Below are positions 49,036-57,690 of a stretch of DNA of 64,000 nucleotides, piece by piece (within the stretch, counting starts at the first letter, position 1; each line of letters begins with the position of its first letter). The notes beneath the pieces were generated by a model. That model was not told where the DNA came from and ran no database searches. It saw only the letters and a program-made list of their open reading frames with translations. Origin of the DNA: Bryobacteraceae bacterium. GTDB lineage: Bacteria > Acidobacteriota > Terriglobia > Bryobacterales > Bryobacteraceae. The DNA is taken from contig JASHNT010000122.1 in the NCBI GenBank assembly GCA_030041495.1, forward strand, positions 62,001 through 126,000. Reading direction: 5' to 3'. The translations under genes and the position numbers were made by a program.

Positions 49036-50373
49036 ATGCAACCGCGACCCACCTCCGGCCCCGTTGCCGACGCCAAGCTTCAATCCGCGCTCATTGCCCA
49101 TCTCGGAACGGGCCTTCTTTTCATGCTGCTTCCCGGAACGTTTCTGGGAGTCTGGAACCTCATCTCCATTAGCAGCGACCGCTCTCTCTCCGCACTCTCG
49201 CCGGCCTGGATTCAGGCGCACGGCCACGCGCAGATTTTCGGCTGGATCGGGACGTTCATCATCGGCATCGGCTATTACTCTTTGACGAAGATGGGGTCGG
49301 TCGCGCCGTTCGCCGTGGGGCGGGCGTGGGCGAGCTGGGCTCTGTGGACCGCCGGGGTCGCGCTGCGTTGGATCGCCAATGTCTCGCTGTGGACCTGGCG
49401 CGTGCTGCTGCCCCTGTCCGCCGTTTTCGAACTGGCCGCGTTCCTCATCTTCTTCCGCACCGTCAGCCGGCACAGGAGCACCGGCATCAAACGCTCCGTG
49501 GAAGCCTGGATGATCCTGGTCATCGGCTCGACCTTCGGATTCCTGCTGCTCCTCTTGTTCAACGCTGTGCTCGCCGTCATTGCAGCGGCCGCGGGCGATT
49601 CGCCGGCCTTTCCCCACGCGCTCGACCAACGCTTTCTGGTTCTGGCTACGTGGGGATTTCCTGTGCTGGCGATCTGGGGTTTCAATGCCCGTTGGCTGCC
49701 GGCCTTCTTGGGATTGAAGCCGGGTTCGAGCAAAGGCCTTCTGGCCGCGCTCGCAGTGTGCGCCGGCGGAGTCGCCTTCGCGCTTGCAGGAAGCTTCGTC
49801 ATCGCTTCAACGCTGTTGATGATCGCATCGATCCTCGCGGTCACCGCGCTGAACGTCGCCACGCGCGCGCAAAAGCCCGCGAAGGTGCAGGGAATCCATC
49901 CCTCCTTCCCGTTCTTCATCCGCCTGTGCTACGCGTGGCTGATCGTCGCGGCCGGCTTATCGATGTGGGCGGCGTTTTCCGACCAAGCCGGAGGCATCTG
50001 GGGCGCCTCGCGCCATTCGCTCACGGTCGGATTTCTCGCCGGAATGATCTTCGCCATCGGCCCACGCATCCTGCCCGCGTTCGCCGGCGGAAAGCAGTTG
50101 TTCAGCCCCATCCTCATGCTGGCGAGCTGCTCCCTCTTGAACCTCGGCTGCCTGCTGCGCGTCTCCTCAGAGATCCCCGCTTACGAAAAACTGCTCCGCG
50201 GAGCCGCCTTGCAAGCCGCATGGGACGTGTTGCCCTGCTCGGCGATCGTGGAGCTGGCGGCCGTGACCGTATTCGCTCTGAACATGGCCCTGACGATGCT
50301 TCGTCCCGCGGCCCCGGTGGCCGATAACCGCATATACTCGATCTCGTTCCCACAGGGGTCCAAGCTGATGTGA
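49036..50373 (+). CDS. NnrS-like haem-copper membrane protein
   Basis: The protein of 445 residues has about twelve membrane segments. NnrS-type motifs are HGHAQIFGWIGTFIIGIGYYSL in span 2-3, HALDQRFLVLATWGFPVLAIWGFNARWLPAFLGL in the middle, and RHSLTVGFLAGMIFAIGPRILPAFAG in the second half. NnrS proteins reduce damage by nitric oxide through an unclear mechanism. The ATG at 49036 was chosen because the ~35 residues upstream in the same frame look unlike a conserved N-terminus. A TTG-N8-CAA element (49012-49025) sits just before it. It is convergent with rlmH. No nitrate or nitrite reductase genes are nearby. Confidence 0.8.
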   Translation: MQPRPTSGPVADAKLQSALIAHLGTGLLFMLLPGTFLGVWNLISISSDRSLSALSPAWIQAHGHAQIFGWIGTFIIGIGYYSLTKMGSVAPFAVGRAWASWALWTAGVALRWIANVSLWTWRVLLPLSAVFELAAFLIFFRTVSRHRSTGIKRSVEAWMILVIGSTFGFLLLLLFNAVLAVIAAAAGDSPAFPHALDQRFLVLATWGFPVLAIWGFNARWLPAFLGLKPGSSKGLLAALAVCAGGVAFALAGSFVIASTLLMIASILAVTALNVATRAQKPAKVQGIHPSFPFFIRLCYAWLIVAAGLSMWAAFSDQAGGIWGASRHSLTVGFLAGMIFAIGPRILPAFAGGKQLFSPILMLASCSLLNLGCLLRVSSEIPAYEKLLRGAALQAAWDVLPCSAIVELAAVTVFALNMALTMLRPAAPVADNRIYSISFPQGSKLM

Positions 50374-50399
50374 CTGGTCCGGACTCGCCGGTCCCCTCC

Positions 50400-50801
50400 C
50401 TAGCGCGGGTACGGGTGCCCCGCGCGCATCGTCAGAGCACGGTAAACCTGCTCCGCCAGCACCACCCGAGCCAGCTCATGCGGCATGGTCATCGGCGACA
50501 AGCCCAGCAACAGATCCGCGCGATCCCGCCATTGTTTCGGCAGACCGTCCGCGCCGCCGATAAAGAACACTAGATCCCGATCGAACAGGGCCGCAAATTT
50601 CGCTGAATCCATCATCCGCCCCGCCGGATCAAGCGCGATTTTGAATATATTCGAGTGCTTCTCGCAGGGATCGAGTTTTCCCGGCCGGACTTCGCGCATC
50701 TCGCAGCTTGAGAAGCGGCCGGAGCGCTTGATGTATTCCTCCGCCATGGCGTTGGCGTGCGCGTCGCGCGCCTTGCCGATGTAGTAGAGGAAAATCTTCA
50801 A
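50400..50801 (-). CDS. rlmH: RlmH, 23S rRNA pseudouridine-1915 N3-methyltransferase
   Basis: This 133-residue SPOUT methyltransferase acts on the assembled 70S ribosome. It has MKIFLYYIGKARDAHANAMAEEYIKR, FFIGGADGLP, and the C-terminal SPMTMPHELARVVLAEQVYRALTMRAGHPY. The length is slightly short of the usual ~155 residues because of a shorter middle region. It lies 11 bases after the OB-fold gene and is probably the last gene of the thiolase unit. Confidence 0.93.
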   Translation of the reverse strand: MKIFLYYIGKARDAHANAMAEEYIKRSGRFSSCEMREVRPGKLDPCEKHSNIFKIALDPAGRMMDSAKFAALFDRDLVFFIGGADGLPKQWRDRADLLLGLSPMTMPHELARVVLAEQVYRALTMRAGHPYPR

Positions 50802-50812
50802 GGGTCGAGTTT

Positions 50813-51022
50813 TTATGCGCGCTTGCGATAGAAGGGAATGCCGTTGCGGTCTTCCGCGAATTCCACGGCGTCGCCGATTTGAACGCGCTCGCCCGCGATG
50901 CGCACCGTCCGGCGATGGCCGTTCTCCAGCGTCATGATCGCCAATTGATACGGAGCCTCACTCGCGAACTGCTCGGGAGCCATATGCACCACCGTCTCGG
51001 TGTATACCGTGCCGGAACTCAT
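50813..51022 (-). CDS. Short OB-fold protein (DUF35 C-terminal half) paired with a thiolase
   Basis: The 69-residue protein (MSSGTVYTETVVHMAPEQFASEAPYQLAIM, then RVQIGDAVEFAEDRNGIPFYRK) matches the OB-fold half of DUF35 proteins. These normally have ~130 residues with an N-terminal four-Cys zinc ribbon that is absent here. DUF35 partners assemble with thiolases and channel acyl-CoA intermediates, and the thiolase gene is 13 bases upstream. The lost zinc ribbon makes it a minimal version of that partner. Confidence 0.7.
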   Translation of the reverse strand: MSSGTVYTETVVHMAPEQFASEAPYQLAIMTLENGHRRTVRIAGERVQIGDAVEFAEDRNGIPFYRKRA

Positions 51023-51035
51023 GCTGCGTCCATCT

Positions 51036-52196
51036 TTATGCTGCTCCGAGGATCGTCACCACAGCCGTCGCGCCCGATCCGCCCAGATTCTCGGCCAAGC
51101 CCACTGAATGCCGCGCCACTTGCAGTTCCCCGGCCTCGCCGCGAACTTGCGAAACCACGTCGCAAATTTGCCCCGTTCCGGTCGCGCCCACCGGATGGCC
51201 CTTCGACTTCAAACCTCCGCTCGCGTTGATGGGACGCTCGCCCTTGAGGCAGGTCCGGCCTTCGAGCACATATGGCCCGCCTTGCCCCTTGGCGACGAGC
51301 CCCAAATCCTCGGTGGCGACGATCTCGGCTATGGTGAAGCAATCGTGCAGCTCCGCGAATTCGATGTCGCGCGGCGCAAGGCCGGCCATTTTGTAGGCCC
51401 GCTCCCCCGCGGCACGGACCGCTCGAAACGTGGTGATGTCTTCCTTGGCATCCAGAGCCACGTAGTCCGACGTCTGCGCGATCCCCAGCACCTTCACCGG
51501 CTTGTCGGTGAACTCGCGCGCGCGATCGAGCGGCGCGATCACCACCGCCGCGGCTCCATCGCTGATCAGCGAGCAATCGAACACGGTGAGCGGGTCGGAG
51601 ACCGGTTTGCCCGCCAGAGCCTGCTCCATGGTGATGACCTTGCGCATGTGCGCCAGCGGATTCTTCGATCCGTTCAAGTGATTTTTCACCGCGACCGCTG
51701 CCAGCATCTCCCGCGTGGTCCCGTACTGATGCATGTGCCGGCGGGCGATCATCGCAAACAGCGCCGGGAAGGTCGCGCCCGCGCGCACCTCGCCCGCAGC
51801 GTCGCCGGCTCCGGCCAGAATCTCGGCGGTCTTGGCCGTGGTCTGCGAGGTCATTTTCTCCACGCCACACACTAAAGCCAGCTCGTACAATCCCGCGCCT
51901 ACCGCTGAAACCGCGTGGAAAAACGCCGAACCGCTGGAGGCGCAGGCCGCTTCGAATCGCGTGCACGGCACCGGGCCCAGGCCGAGCTCCAATCCGATGT
52001 ACGGCGCCACGTGGTTCTGCCCCACAAAGGAAGGCGCTGCGAAGTTGCCAAGATAGAAAGCCTCGATTTGTGAAGGACTTACGCGCGCATCGGTAAGCGC
52101 CTTCTCTCCGGCTTCCACTGCCAGCGACCGCAGATCGCGATCCGGAAAAGCGCCAAAAGCGCTCTTGCCGATGCCAACCACCGCCACCGCTTTCAT
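51036..52196 (-). CDS. Thiolase family acyl-CoA acetyltransferase (SCP2-like)
   Basis: The 386-residue protein has the nucleophilic Cys in FEAACASSGSA (C85), the His motif in FAELHDCFTIAE, and the GHPVGATG loop near the C-terminus. This layout is that of SCP2-thiolase/archaeal acetoacetyl-CoA thiolase-like enzymes, where the second Cys is replaced by a His-Asp motif. The enzyme makes or breaks 3-ketoacyl-CoA. Pairing with the small OB-fold protein and rlmH is probably one transcript. Confidence 0.88.
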   Translation of the reverse strand: MKAVAVVGIGKSAFGAFPDRDLRSLAVEAGEKALTDARVSPSQIEAFYLGNFAAPSFVGQNHVAPYIGLELGLGPVPCTRFEAACASSGSAFFHAVSAVGAGLYELALVCGVEKMTSQTTAKTAEILAGAGDAAGEVRAGATFPALFAMIARRHMHQYGTTREMLAAVAVKNHLNGSKNPLAHMRKVITMEQALAGKPVSDPLTVFDCSLISDGAAAVVIAPLDRAREFTDKPVKVLGIAQTSDYVALDAKEDITTFRAVRAAGERAYKMAGLAPRDIEFAELHDCFTIAEIVATEDLGLVAKGQGGPYVLEGRTCLKGERPINASGGLKSKGHPVGATGTGQICDVVSQVRGEAGELQVARHSVGLAENLGGSGATAVVTILGAA

Positions 52197-52281
52197 GTAA
52201 TCTTAGGATAGCGCCGCCGATAGAAGAACTGCACGCTTGGACCGCTCTCCGCGTCAACAACTGGTAGGAGACGTGTAAAAC

Positions 52282-52863
52282 GTGCTGGTGGCATTGGAAC
52301 AAGGCATGAGCGAAGCTCCGCGGTCAACGCGATTTGACGATGCGCCGCTTTCGTCGGAGCACGAAAGCCGGTTCGTGGCCGAGAACATGCGCCGCGTGTT
52401 TCTGCTGATTTACCGGATCGTCGGCAACGTGGCTGACGCTCAGGATCTGACTCAGGAGGCCTTCATCAAGGCCCTCCAGCGCCACGATCAGCTCAAGGAT
52501 CTGGAAAAGGCCGCGCACTGGCTGTCGCGCATCGCCAGCAACACGGCGATCGATTTTCTGCGCCGCTCCGGCCGGGTGAATTTCTCCGATTTGGAAGATA
52601 TTCCGGAACCCATGGTGAGCTCCCGCGAGGAAAGCGTAGAGCAGCGTCTGCTGCGGAGTGAGCGCCGCGAAACGCTGGAGGCCGGCCTGGCCGTGCTCAC
52701 CAGCCGGGAGCGGACCGCTTTGCTGCTGCGGGATGTCGAGGATATGCCTGCCGAGGAAGTCGCGGCTCACCTGAATTGTTCCAAAGCCACCGTGCGTTCG
52801 CACATCGCCAACGCGCGCGTAAAGCTGCGGAAGTATTTCGAGAGGAAGAAGAGGCAAGCTTGA
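52282..52863 (+). CDS. ECF-type sigma factor (second unit)
   Basis: The 193-residue protein has region 2 (FLLIYRIVGNVADAQDLTQEAFIKALQRHDQL, then HWLSRIASNTAIDFLRRSG) and region 4 (GLAVLTSRERTALLLRDVEDMPAEEVAAHLNCSKATVRSHIANARVKLRKYF). The GTG at 52282 has AGGAG 11 bases upstream; the ATG at 52306 is an alternative. It overlaps the putative anti-sigma gene by three bases (TGATG). Confidence 0.92.
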   Translation: MLVALEQGMSEAPRSTRFDDAPLSSEHESRFVAENMRRVFLLIYRIVGNVADAQDLTQEAFIKALQRHDQLKDLEKAAHWLSRIASNTAIDFLRRSGRVNFSDLEDIPEPMVSSREESVEQRLLRSERRETLEAGLAVLTSRERTALLLRDVEDMPAEEVAAHLNCSKATVRSHIANARVKLRKYFERKKRQA

Positions 52864-53543
52864 TGCCGGCCGTCACGGCTCACATTCCGGAAAGCGATCT
52901 GGCGCTGTTCATCTCCGGCGATGTCAGCATGTGGACCTACGTGCACATCAATCTGCACCTGGCCCATTGCGAAGCCTGCCGCGAGCGCATCGAAGCGTAC
53001 CGGCTGAGCCGCCAGCGCCTGAAGCAGGCCGCTGCGGAAATTCCGGAGGGAGCGGATTGGGACCGCCTGGCCGCGGAGATGACCGCCAATATTCGCGTCG
53101 GCCTGGCCGCCGGGGAATGTGTCGCGCCGCGCCGCAAGTTGGATTGGAAACCTTCCGCCGGCTATCTCTCTCGCACCCACGGCTGGAAGGTTGTCGCCGC
53201 CTGGGCCGGTATCACGGTGGGAGCCGCTGCCCTGTTGAGCGCGGCGTTTCTGCTGAACCTGCCGGCTTCCGATGGCGAATCGCTCATGCGCTCGTTGCAC
53301 GCACTGGTTCAAGGCGGCCGTTCTGGTTCCGCCCGGCTGGCGCCGGGGATCGGGGATCGCGGTCCAGTGGTGGAAGCTTCCTCCAGCGGAGTCGAATTGA
53401 GAGTGAACGGCGTGGTGGTTTCGATTCCGCAAGCCCCCACCCGGCCCGTGGCCATTACCGTCAGCGCACCGGGATCGGCCAGCGCCCGCTACGTCGATGA
53501 CGACACCGGGCAGATGACAATTTCGAGTGTGTATGTTCAGTAG
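52863..53543 (+). CDS. Putative anti-sigma factor
   Basis: The 226-residue protein begins MPAVTAHIPESDLALFISGDVSMWTYVHINLHLAHCEACRER. HLAHCEAC is the H-x2-3-C-x2-C anti-sigma zinc motif. One membrane span follows (WKVVAAWAGITVGAAALLSAAFLLNL), then a periplasmic beta-rich tail. The start overlaps the sigma-factor stop. It should hold the preceding sigma factor inactive until an envelope signal arrives. Its end overlaps the next gene by 11 bases. Confidence 0.85.
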   Translation: MPAVTAHIPESDLALFISGDVSMWTYVHINLHLAHCEACRERIEAYRLSRQRLKQAAAEIPEGADWDRLAAEMTANIRVGLAAGECVAPRRKLDWKPSAGYLSRTHGWKVVAAWAGITVGAAALLSAAFLLNLPASDGESLMRSLHALVQGGRSGSARLAPGIGDRGPVVEASSSGVELRVNGVVVSIPQAPTRPVAITVSAPGSASARYVDDDTGQMTISSVYVQ

Positions 53544-54621
53544 CCTGTACGCTAAATTCGGATTTATTTTCACCGCGGGAGCCCTAATTGCCTCCGCGCA
53601 GGCGCTGCACACCAATATCGACCTGGGCGGCAAGGACTCGCCCATCGTCGTGGTCCATTACGATGACGGCGATTCCAAGGTCACGCAGCGTGGCGGCGCG
53701 TATCTGGTCGATTTTCACCCCACTCTGACGTTGCGCAACTCCAGCTCCAAGCGCATCCACAGCGTGACGTTGCTGGTCGAAGCCCAGGAAAACTCCGCTG
53801 GAGGCAAGGCTTCGGTCTCCGTCCCCAGTCTCGATATCGCTCCCGGCGACACGTTTCCGCTGCGCATCAATCAGACTCTGTTCGGCAGCCCTTCGGTCGA
53901 CGTGCAGCTCGACGGGGTTTTGTTCGAAGACCTCAGCTTCTACGGCCCGGACAAACTGCATCTGCAGTACAACATGACGGTGTGGGAGCTGGAGGCTCGC
54001 CAGGACCGCAAGTACTACAAGAATCTGCTGGAGGCTTCCGGCGAAAAGGCCTTACAGAACGCGATGGTCGAAAGCCAGGCGCGGCAGGACGCACTGGCGC
54101 TGCCCAATGTGCAGATGGCGCGTGGACGGTCGACTACGGTTGATGCCGGCCAGGATATGCAGTTCGCCTTCCTGCGGCTTCCGGATGCTCCCGTGGAGCT
54201 CTCTTCGGGACAAGCCAGAGTGGTGGAAAACATGGCGGACGGGCCCAGTTTCTCGGTCCACAACGTCTCCAAGCGCCCGCTGCGGCATCTGGAGATCGGC
54301 TGGATCTTGAAGGATCAGTACGGCCGCGAATTTCTCGCCGCTTCCTTGCCCGCCGACGTAAATCTCGCTCCCGGCCAATCCAGCCAGGTGATGGAGGACG
54401 CGTCGCTGCGCTTCCACGGCCCCGGAGCCATCCAGGGCATGAAAGGCTTCATCTCCAGCGCGGAGTTCGCCGATGGCTCCTACTGGATCCCGACTCGCAA
54501 ACAGCTTGACGATCCGGAACTGCGCGGGGTGGTGGCGCCCTCGCCCGAGGAGCAGCGCCTCACCTCCATTTACAAGAGGAAAGGGCTGAACGCGCTGATC
54601 GAAGAGCTGAAGAAGTTCTGA
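53533..54621 (+). CDS. Secreted protein of unknown function after the ECF pair
   Basis: The ~362-residue protein has a signal sequence (MFSSLYAKFGFIFTAGALIASAQA). It then has a long predicted beta-rich part with immunoglobulin-like phrasing (LVDFHPTLTLRNSSSKRIHSVTLLVEAQ; SFSVHNVSKRPLRHLEIGWILKDQYG) and a C-terminal helix. It may be the sensor or target of the sigma system, since it overlaps the anti-sigma gene. I do not recognise a family. The start is uncertain between GTG 53527 and ATG 53533. Confidence 0.7.
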   Translation: MFSSLYAKFGFIFTAGALIASAQALHTNIDLGGKDSPIVVVHYDDGDSKVTQRGGAYLVDFHPTLTLRNSSSKRIHSVTLLVEAQENSAGGKASVSVPSLDIAPGDTFPLRINQTLFGSPSVDVQLDGVLFEDLSFYGPDKLHLQYNMTVWELEARQDRKYYKNLLEASGEKALQNAMVESQARQDALALPNVQMARGRSTTVDAGQDMQFAFLRLPDAPVELSSGQARVVENMADGPSFSVHNVSKRPLRHLEIGWILKDQYGREFLAASLPADVNLAPGQSSQVMEDASLRFHGPGAIQGMKGFISSAEFADGSYWIPTRKQLDDPELRGVVAPSPEEQRLTSIYKRKGLNALIEELKKF

Positions 54622-54684
54622 CGCGGCTTCTGACGCCACCGCGCACGCCCGCGCGGATGCAATACTGAAATACTGAATAAAAAC

Positions 54685-55860
54685 GTGCCGGTTTACTTAG
54701 CCGCCGCAGCAGCGGTCTCTCCCGTCGTCTCCATTGTCGGGGCGGAAATCCTGATGGCTCTGGCGCTGATCGCTCTGATCCGCGCGCGCCAATGGAACAA
54801 ACCCCTTCCCCGCGCGACCCTCCCCATCCTGTGCTGGATCGCCTGGACTCTGGTTTCGATGTTTGTCAACGGGCACATTCAGGATGGCTTCCCGCAGGTG
54901 AAGAAATTCATCTGGTTCGCGATGTTGTTCGTGGTTTACTACGCGTTGAGTGAGCTGCGCCCCATCCGCGCCACCGTGTTTGCGTTCGCCGCCGCCGCCA
55001 GCGCTTCTTCACTGTGGGGATTCGTGCAATTCGCGCGCAAATACCACGCCGCTCGCCTGCAGCATCAGGATTTTTACACTTTCTATGTCGCCAGCCGCAT
55101 CACCGGCTTCATGGGCCACTGGATGACGTTCAGCGGCCAGATGATGATGGCTCTTATGCTTCTGGGCGCATTGCTCCTGCTTTCGCGCGAAAATAAGGGC
55201 AAGCTGTGGCTGATCCTGGCCGGTGTGATCATCGCCGCGGGATTATTCCTGGCCGAAACGCGCAGCATGTGGGGCGGGGCAGTGGCCGGCGCGCTGTACC
55301 TGATCTGGTTCAGCGGCCGCCGCTGGCTTTTGCTGGCGATTCCCGCCATTGCCGTGCTGCTCTACGCCGCGAATCCTTTCAGCGCGCGGGAGCGCATGAT
55401 CTCGATTGTCCATCCGCATGGCGATGTCGATTCCAATGAGCACCGCGCGGTTCTGCGGATCATCGGCGCGCAAATGATCCGCGCGCATCCGATCTTCGGC
55501 GTCGGGCCTGACGAGGTCGCCAACGTCTATCAGAACTACATTCCTCCCACCGTGCCGCGGCCGCTCCCGACTGGCTTTTACGGCCACCTGCACAACATCT
55601 ACTATCACTATGCGGCGGAACGGGGACTTCCCGCGTTGGCTTTCCTGCTGTGGTTCCTGCTGGGCTCCGTCTGGGAATTCGCTGTTGCTCTGCGCCGCAC
55701 TCCGCCGGAATCGGAGGTGCGCTGGATCCTCCACGGCGCGATTGCCGTGGTCATCGCCGTGATGTTCGGCGGCTATTTCGAACTGAACCTGGGCGACAGT
55801 GAAGTGCTGGCAATGTTCCTGGCTGTGCTCGCCTGCGGCTACTCGGTAGCGAAACTGTGA
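54685..55860 (+). CDS. O-antigen ligase/polymerase-like membrane protein
   Basis: The 391-residue protein has about ten membrane segments. The hydrophilic central and periplasmic loop (NEHRAVLRIIGAQMIRAHPIFGVGPDEVANVYQNYI, then GHLHNIYYHYAAERG) is the Wzy_C motif of O-antigen ligases and polymerases, with H-N-x-Y/H-x5-E-x-G. It starts at a GTG at 54685. No neighbouring polysaccharide gene cluster is present, so it may act on a single short glycan or be part of a cluster split across the genome. Confidence 0.85.
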   Translation: MPVYLAAAAAVSPVVSIVGAEILMALALIALIRARQWNKPLPRATLPILCWIAWTLVSMFVNGHIQDGFPQVKKFIWFAMLFVVYYALSELRPIRATVFAFAAAASASSLWGFVQFARKYHAARLQHQDFYTFYVASRITGFMGHWMTFSGQMMMALMLLGALLLLSRENKGKLWLILAGVIIAAGLFLAETRSMWGGAVAGALYLIWFSGRRWLLLAIPAIAVLLYAANPFSARERMISIVHPHGDVDSNEHRAVLRIIGAQMIRAHPIFGVGPDEVANVYQNYIPPTVPRPLPTGFYGHLHNIYYHYAAERGLPALAFLLWFLLGSVWEFAVALRRTPPESEVRWILHGAIAVVIAVMFGGYFELNLGDSEVLAMFLAVLACGYSVAKL

Positions 55861-55919
55861 TTCATTTGCGTTGATTCGCGGCTTTTCACTTTTCCCACCC
55901 GCTCGCCGATAAGCCTCAC

Positions 55920-56342
55920 GTGGACATTCAGGCCGGCCAATATCTCACCTTCCGGGTCGCCCGCAATGATTTTGCGGTCGACGCGGCGGTGCTTCGTGCC
56001 ATCCTCCCCGCGCACGACCTGCGTCCGGCCGTGCCTTCGCCCAATCTCTATCGGTTTTTTGGTCCGTGGATCTGCGGGTTTACCGCCCTGCGGGGCCAGG
56101 AGATCCCCGTCATCGATCTGCGCGGCGCGCTGAGTCTGCCGCATGCCAGCTATGGCCGTCATCCTTGCATCGTAGTGATCGAAAACGGACCGCCGGAATC
56201 CCCGCGCCTGGCCGGTTTCATCGCCGATCACGTCTCGCAGTTGATCTACGCACGCGATCGCGATTTTTCGTTTGGAAAGTTGTATCGAGGAGGCAGGCCG
56301 CGCCGAGTCCTCGATCCGGCTCTGCTGCTGGCGAACTCCTGA
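55920..56342 (+). CDS. CheW-like adaptor protein (orphan)
   Basis: The 140-residue protein has the CheW domain pattern: YLTFRVARNDFAVDAAVLRAILPAHDLRP, then GFTALRGQEIPVIDLRGAL, IVVIENG, LAGFIADHVSQLI, and a C-terminal GRPRRVLDPALLL. CheW couples chemoreceptors to CheA. No receptor or CheA gene lies nearby. The GTG at 55920 follows a GATAAG by six bases. It may belong to a pilus or other chemosensory array coded elsewhere. Confidence 0.82.
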   Translation: MDIQAGQYLTFRVARNDFAVDAAVLRAILPAHDLRPAVPSPNLYRFFGPWICGFTALRGQEIPVIDLRGALSLPHASYGRHPCIVVIENGPPESPRLAGFIADHVSQLIYARDRDFSFGKLYRGGRPRRVLDPALLLANS

Positions 56343-56349
56343 TTGCCGG

Positions 56350-57234
56350 TTAGCCCTTGATCCCGTCGAAGGCCAGCTCGATTTCGCGCTGTTGCTCCGG
56401 TTTCAGCGTGGTCAGCGGCAGACGCGGCGGTCCGCCGTAGTAGCCGTTCAAATCCATCGCGTACTTGAGACCCGGAATTCCGTACTTGGTGGTAACCAAT
56501 TGCGCGGCGCGAGCCACGCGATTCTGCCAGTCCAGCGCGGCTTCCGGCTCACGCGTCCGGTGCGCCTCCCAGATGCTGATGGTGGCGAAGGGAGCTGCAT
56601 TCGCGAACGCCAGTACCGCGCCCACGCAGCCTACGGCCAAGTGCGGCGCCAGAAGTGGAGCGCTCCCGGTCAGCACCTGGAACCCGGCCTTGCACTCGCG
56701 CAACATCTGCATCACCTTTTCGAGACTCCCCGAGCTTTCCTTGATCGCGATGATATTGGGATGCTCCGACAGCATCGCCACCGCTTCCGGCATGATGTCG
56801 ACGCCGGTGGCCTGCGGCCAATTGTAAATCAACACCGGGAGTTTCGATTGATCCGCCACCGCGCGAAAATACAGAACTTGCGCATCCGGGCGATTAATCA
56901 GGTTCTTGTAATAGTGCGGCGTGCGCACCATCGCGACCTTGTACCCGATCTCGGCCGCGCGATTGGTCAGGCACACGGTTTCGCGCACGCCCTCGACGCC
57001 GGTTCCCGCGATCAGAAGTTTGGAGGAATCGGCGTACTCCGCCACCCACTCCCACAACTGGATCTTCTCTTCGGTCGTAAGATGCACGCTCTCGCCAGTC
57101 GAGCCGCACACCGCGTAACCGGCCAGCGCCGTCTTATTCCACTTCTCGACGTTGAACTGGACTTTGACTTTGTACAGGTCGCCTTTGTAATCGAACGGAG
57201 TGGCGATAGGGGGGAAAATACCGTGCAGCTTCAT
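56350..57234 (-). CDS. DapA-superfamily aldolase, perhaps 4-hydroxy-2-oxoglutarate aldolase
   Basis: This Schiff-base class I aldolase of the N-acetylneuraminate lyase superfamily has 294 residues. It has GSTGESVHLTTEEK, the conserved Tyr137 (VLIYNWPQATGVDI) and Schiff-base Lys165 (IIAIKESSGS). The GSTGES and TGVDI segments resemble 4-hydroxy-2-oxoglutarate aldolases more than classic DapA (GTTGES). I chose the ATG at 57234; an ATG at 57267 is also open. It follows atpE on the same strand after 42 bases, but a functional link is not obvious. Confidence 0.8.
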   Translation of the reverse strand: MKLHGIFPPIATPFDYKGDLYKVKVQFNVEKWNKTALAGYAVCGSTGESVHLTTEEKIQLWEWVAEYADSSKLLIAGTGVEGVRETVCLTNRAAEIGYKVAMVRTPHYYKNLINRPDAQVLYFRAVADQSKLPVLIYNWPQATGVDIMPEAVAMLSEHPNIIAIKESSGSLEKVMQMLRECKAGFQVLTGSAPLLAPHLAVGCVGAVLAFANAAPFATISIWEAHRTREPEAALDWQNRVARAAQLVTTKYGIPGLKYAMDLNGYYGGPPRLPLTTLKPEQQREIELAFDGIKG

Positions 57235-57276
57235 GAGAGGAATGGGGACAGCACCCGCCGTCCCCATTTCCTAAGT

Positions 57277-57585
57277 TTACTTTGTCGCGTTGAAGGCGAT
57301 CAGCAAGGTGTAGATGGCCAGCGATTCGATGAACGCCAGGCCCAGAATCATGACGATCAGAACCGGTCCGCGGGCTCCGGGATTGCGAGCCGTTGCCTCG
57401 GCCGCCGCTGCGGCAGCCCTTCCCTGGCCGACTCCGCAAAGACCGCAAGCGATGCCGAGTCCGACCACGCCGCCCAGGAACTTCAGTTCACCCGGGCCAA
57501 TCCCCGACGCTCCGCCGGTCCCCTGCGCAAACATCGGCAGCGCCGCCAGCAGGAACAACACCAACAACATCATCTTTCCACGCAT
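57277..57585 (-). CDS. atpE: ATP synthase F0 subunit c
   Basis: Subunit c forms the ion-carrying ring. The 102-residue protein has a long N-terminal signal-like segment (MRGKMMLLVLFLLAALPMFAQ) before the two-helix hairpin, as in some other deep-branching bacteria. Helix 1 has Q54 in GVGQG. Helix 2 carries the essential E87, with S88 after it and Y92, a set that overlaps with known Na+ ligands. A strong purine ribosome-binding site (AAAGGAAA) precedes the ATG. It ends the hemD-atpZ-atpI-atpB-atpE run. Confidence 0.93.
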   Translation of the reverse strand: MRGKMMLLVLFLLAALPMFAQGTGGASGIGPGELKFLGGVVGLGIACGLCGVGQGRAAAAAAEATARNPGARGPVLIVMILGLAFIESLAIYTLLIAFNATK

Positions 57586-57690
57586 TCAGTGGTTTCCTTT
57601 CAGGTATAAAATGCGCCGAGGAGGTGGTTCCAACCGTGCCCTGGGGGGCCGGCGGCTCACACTCGCGCGCGATAAAGCCGCATAAAAACT

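Noticed and set aside
48858-49172. Small plus-strand frame in the gap before nnrS
   Set aside because: It runs out of frame into nnrS, has no motif, and has a poor start context.
51019-52302. 427-codon minus-strand frame overlapping the thiolase
   Set aside because: The thiolase frame has all catalytic motifs; the other frame is Arg/Gly-rich and unrelated to any protein.
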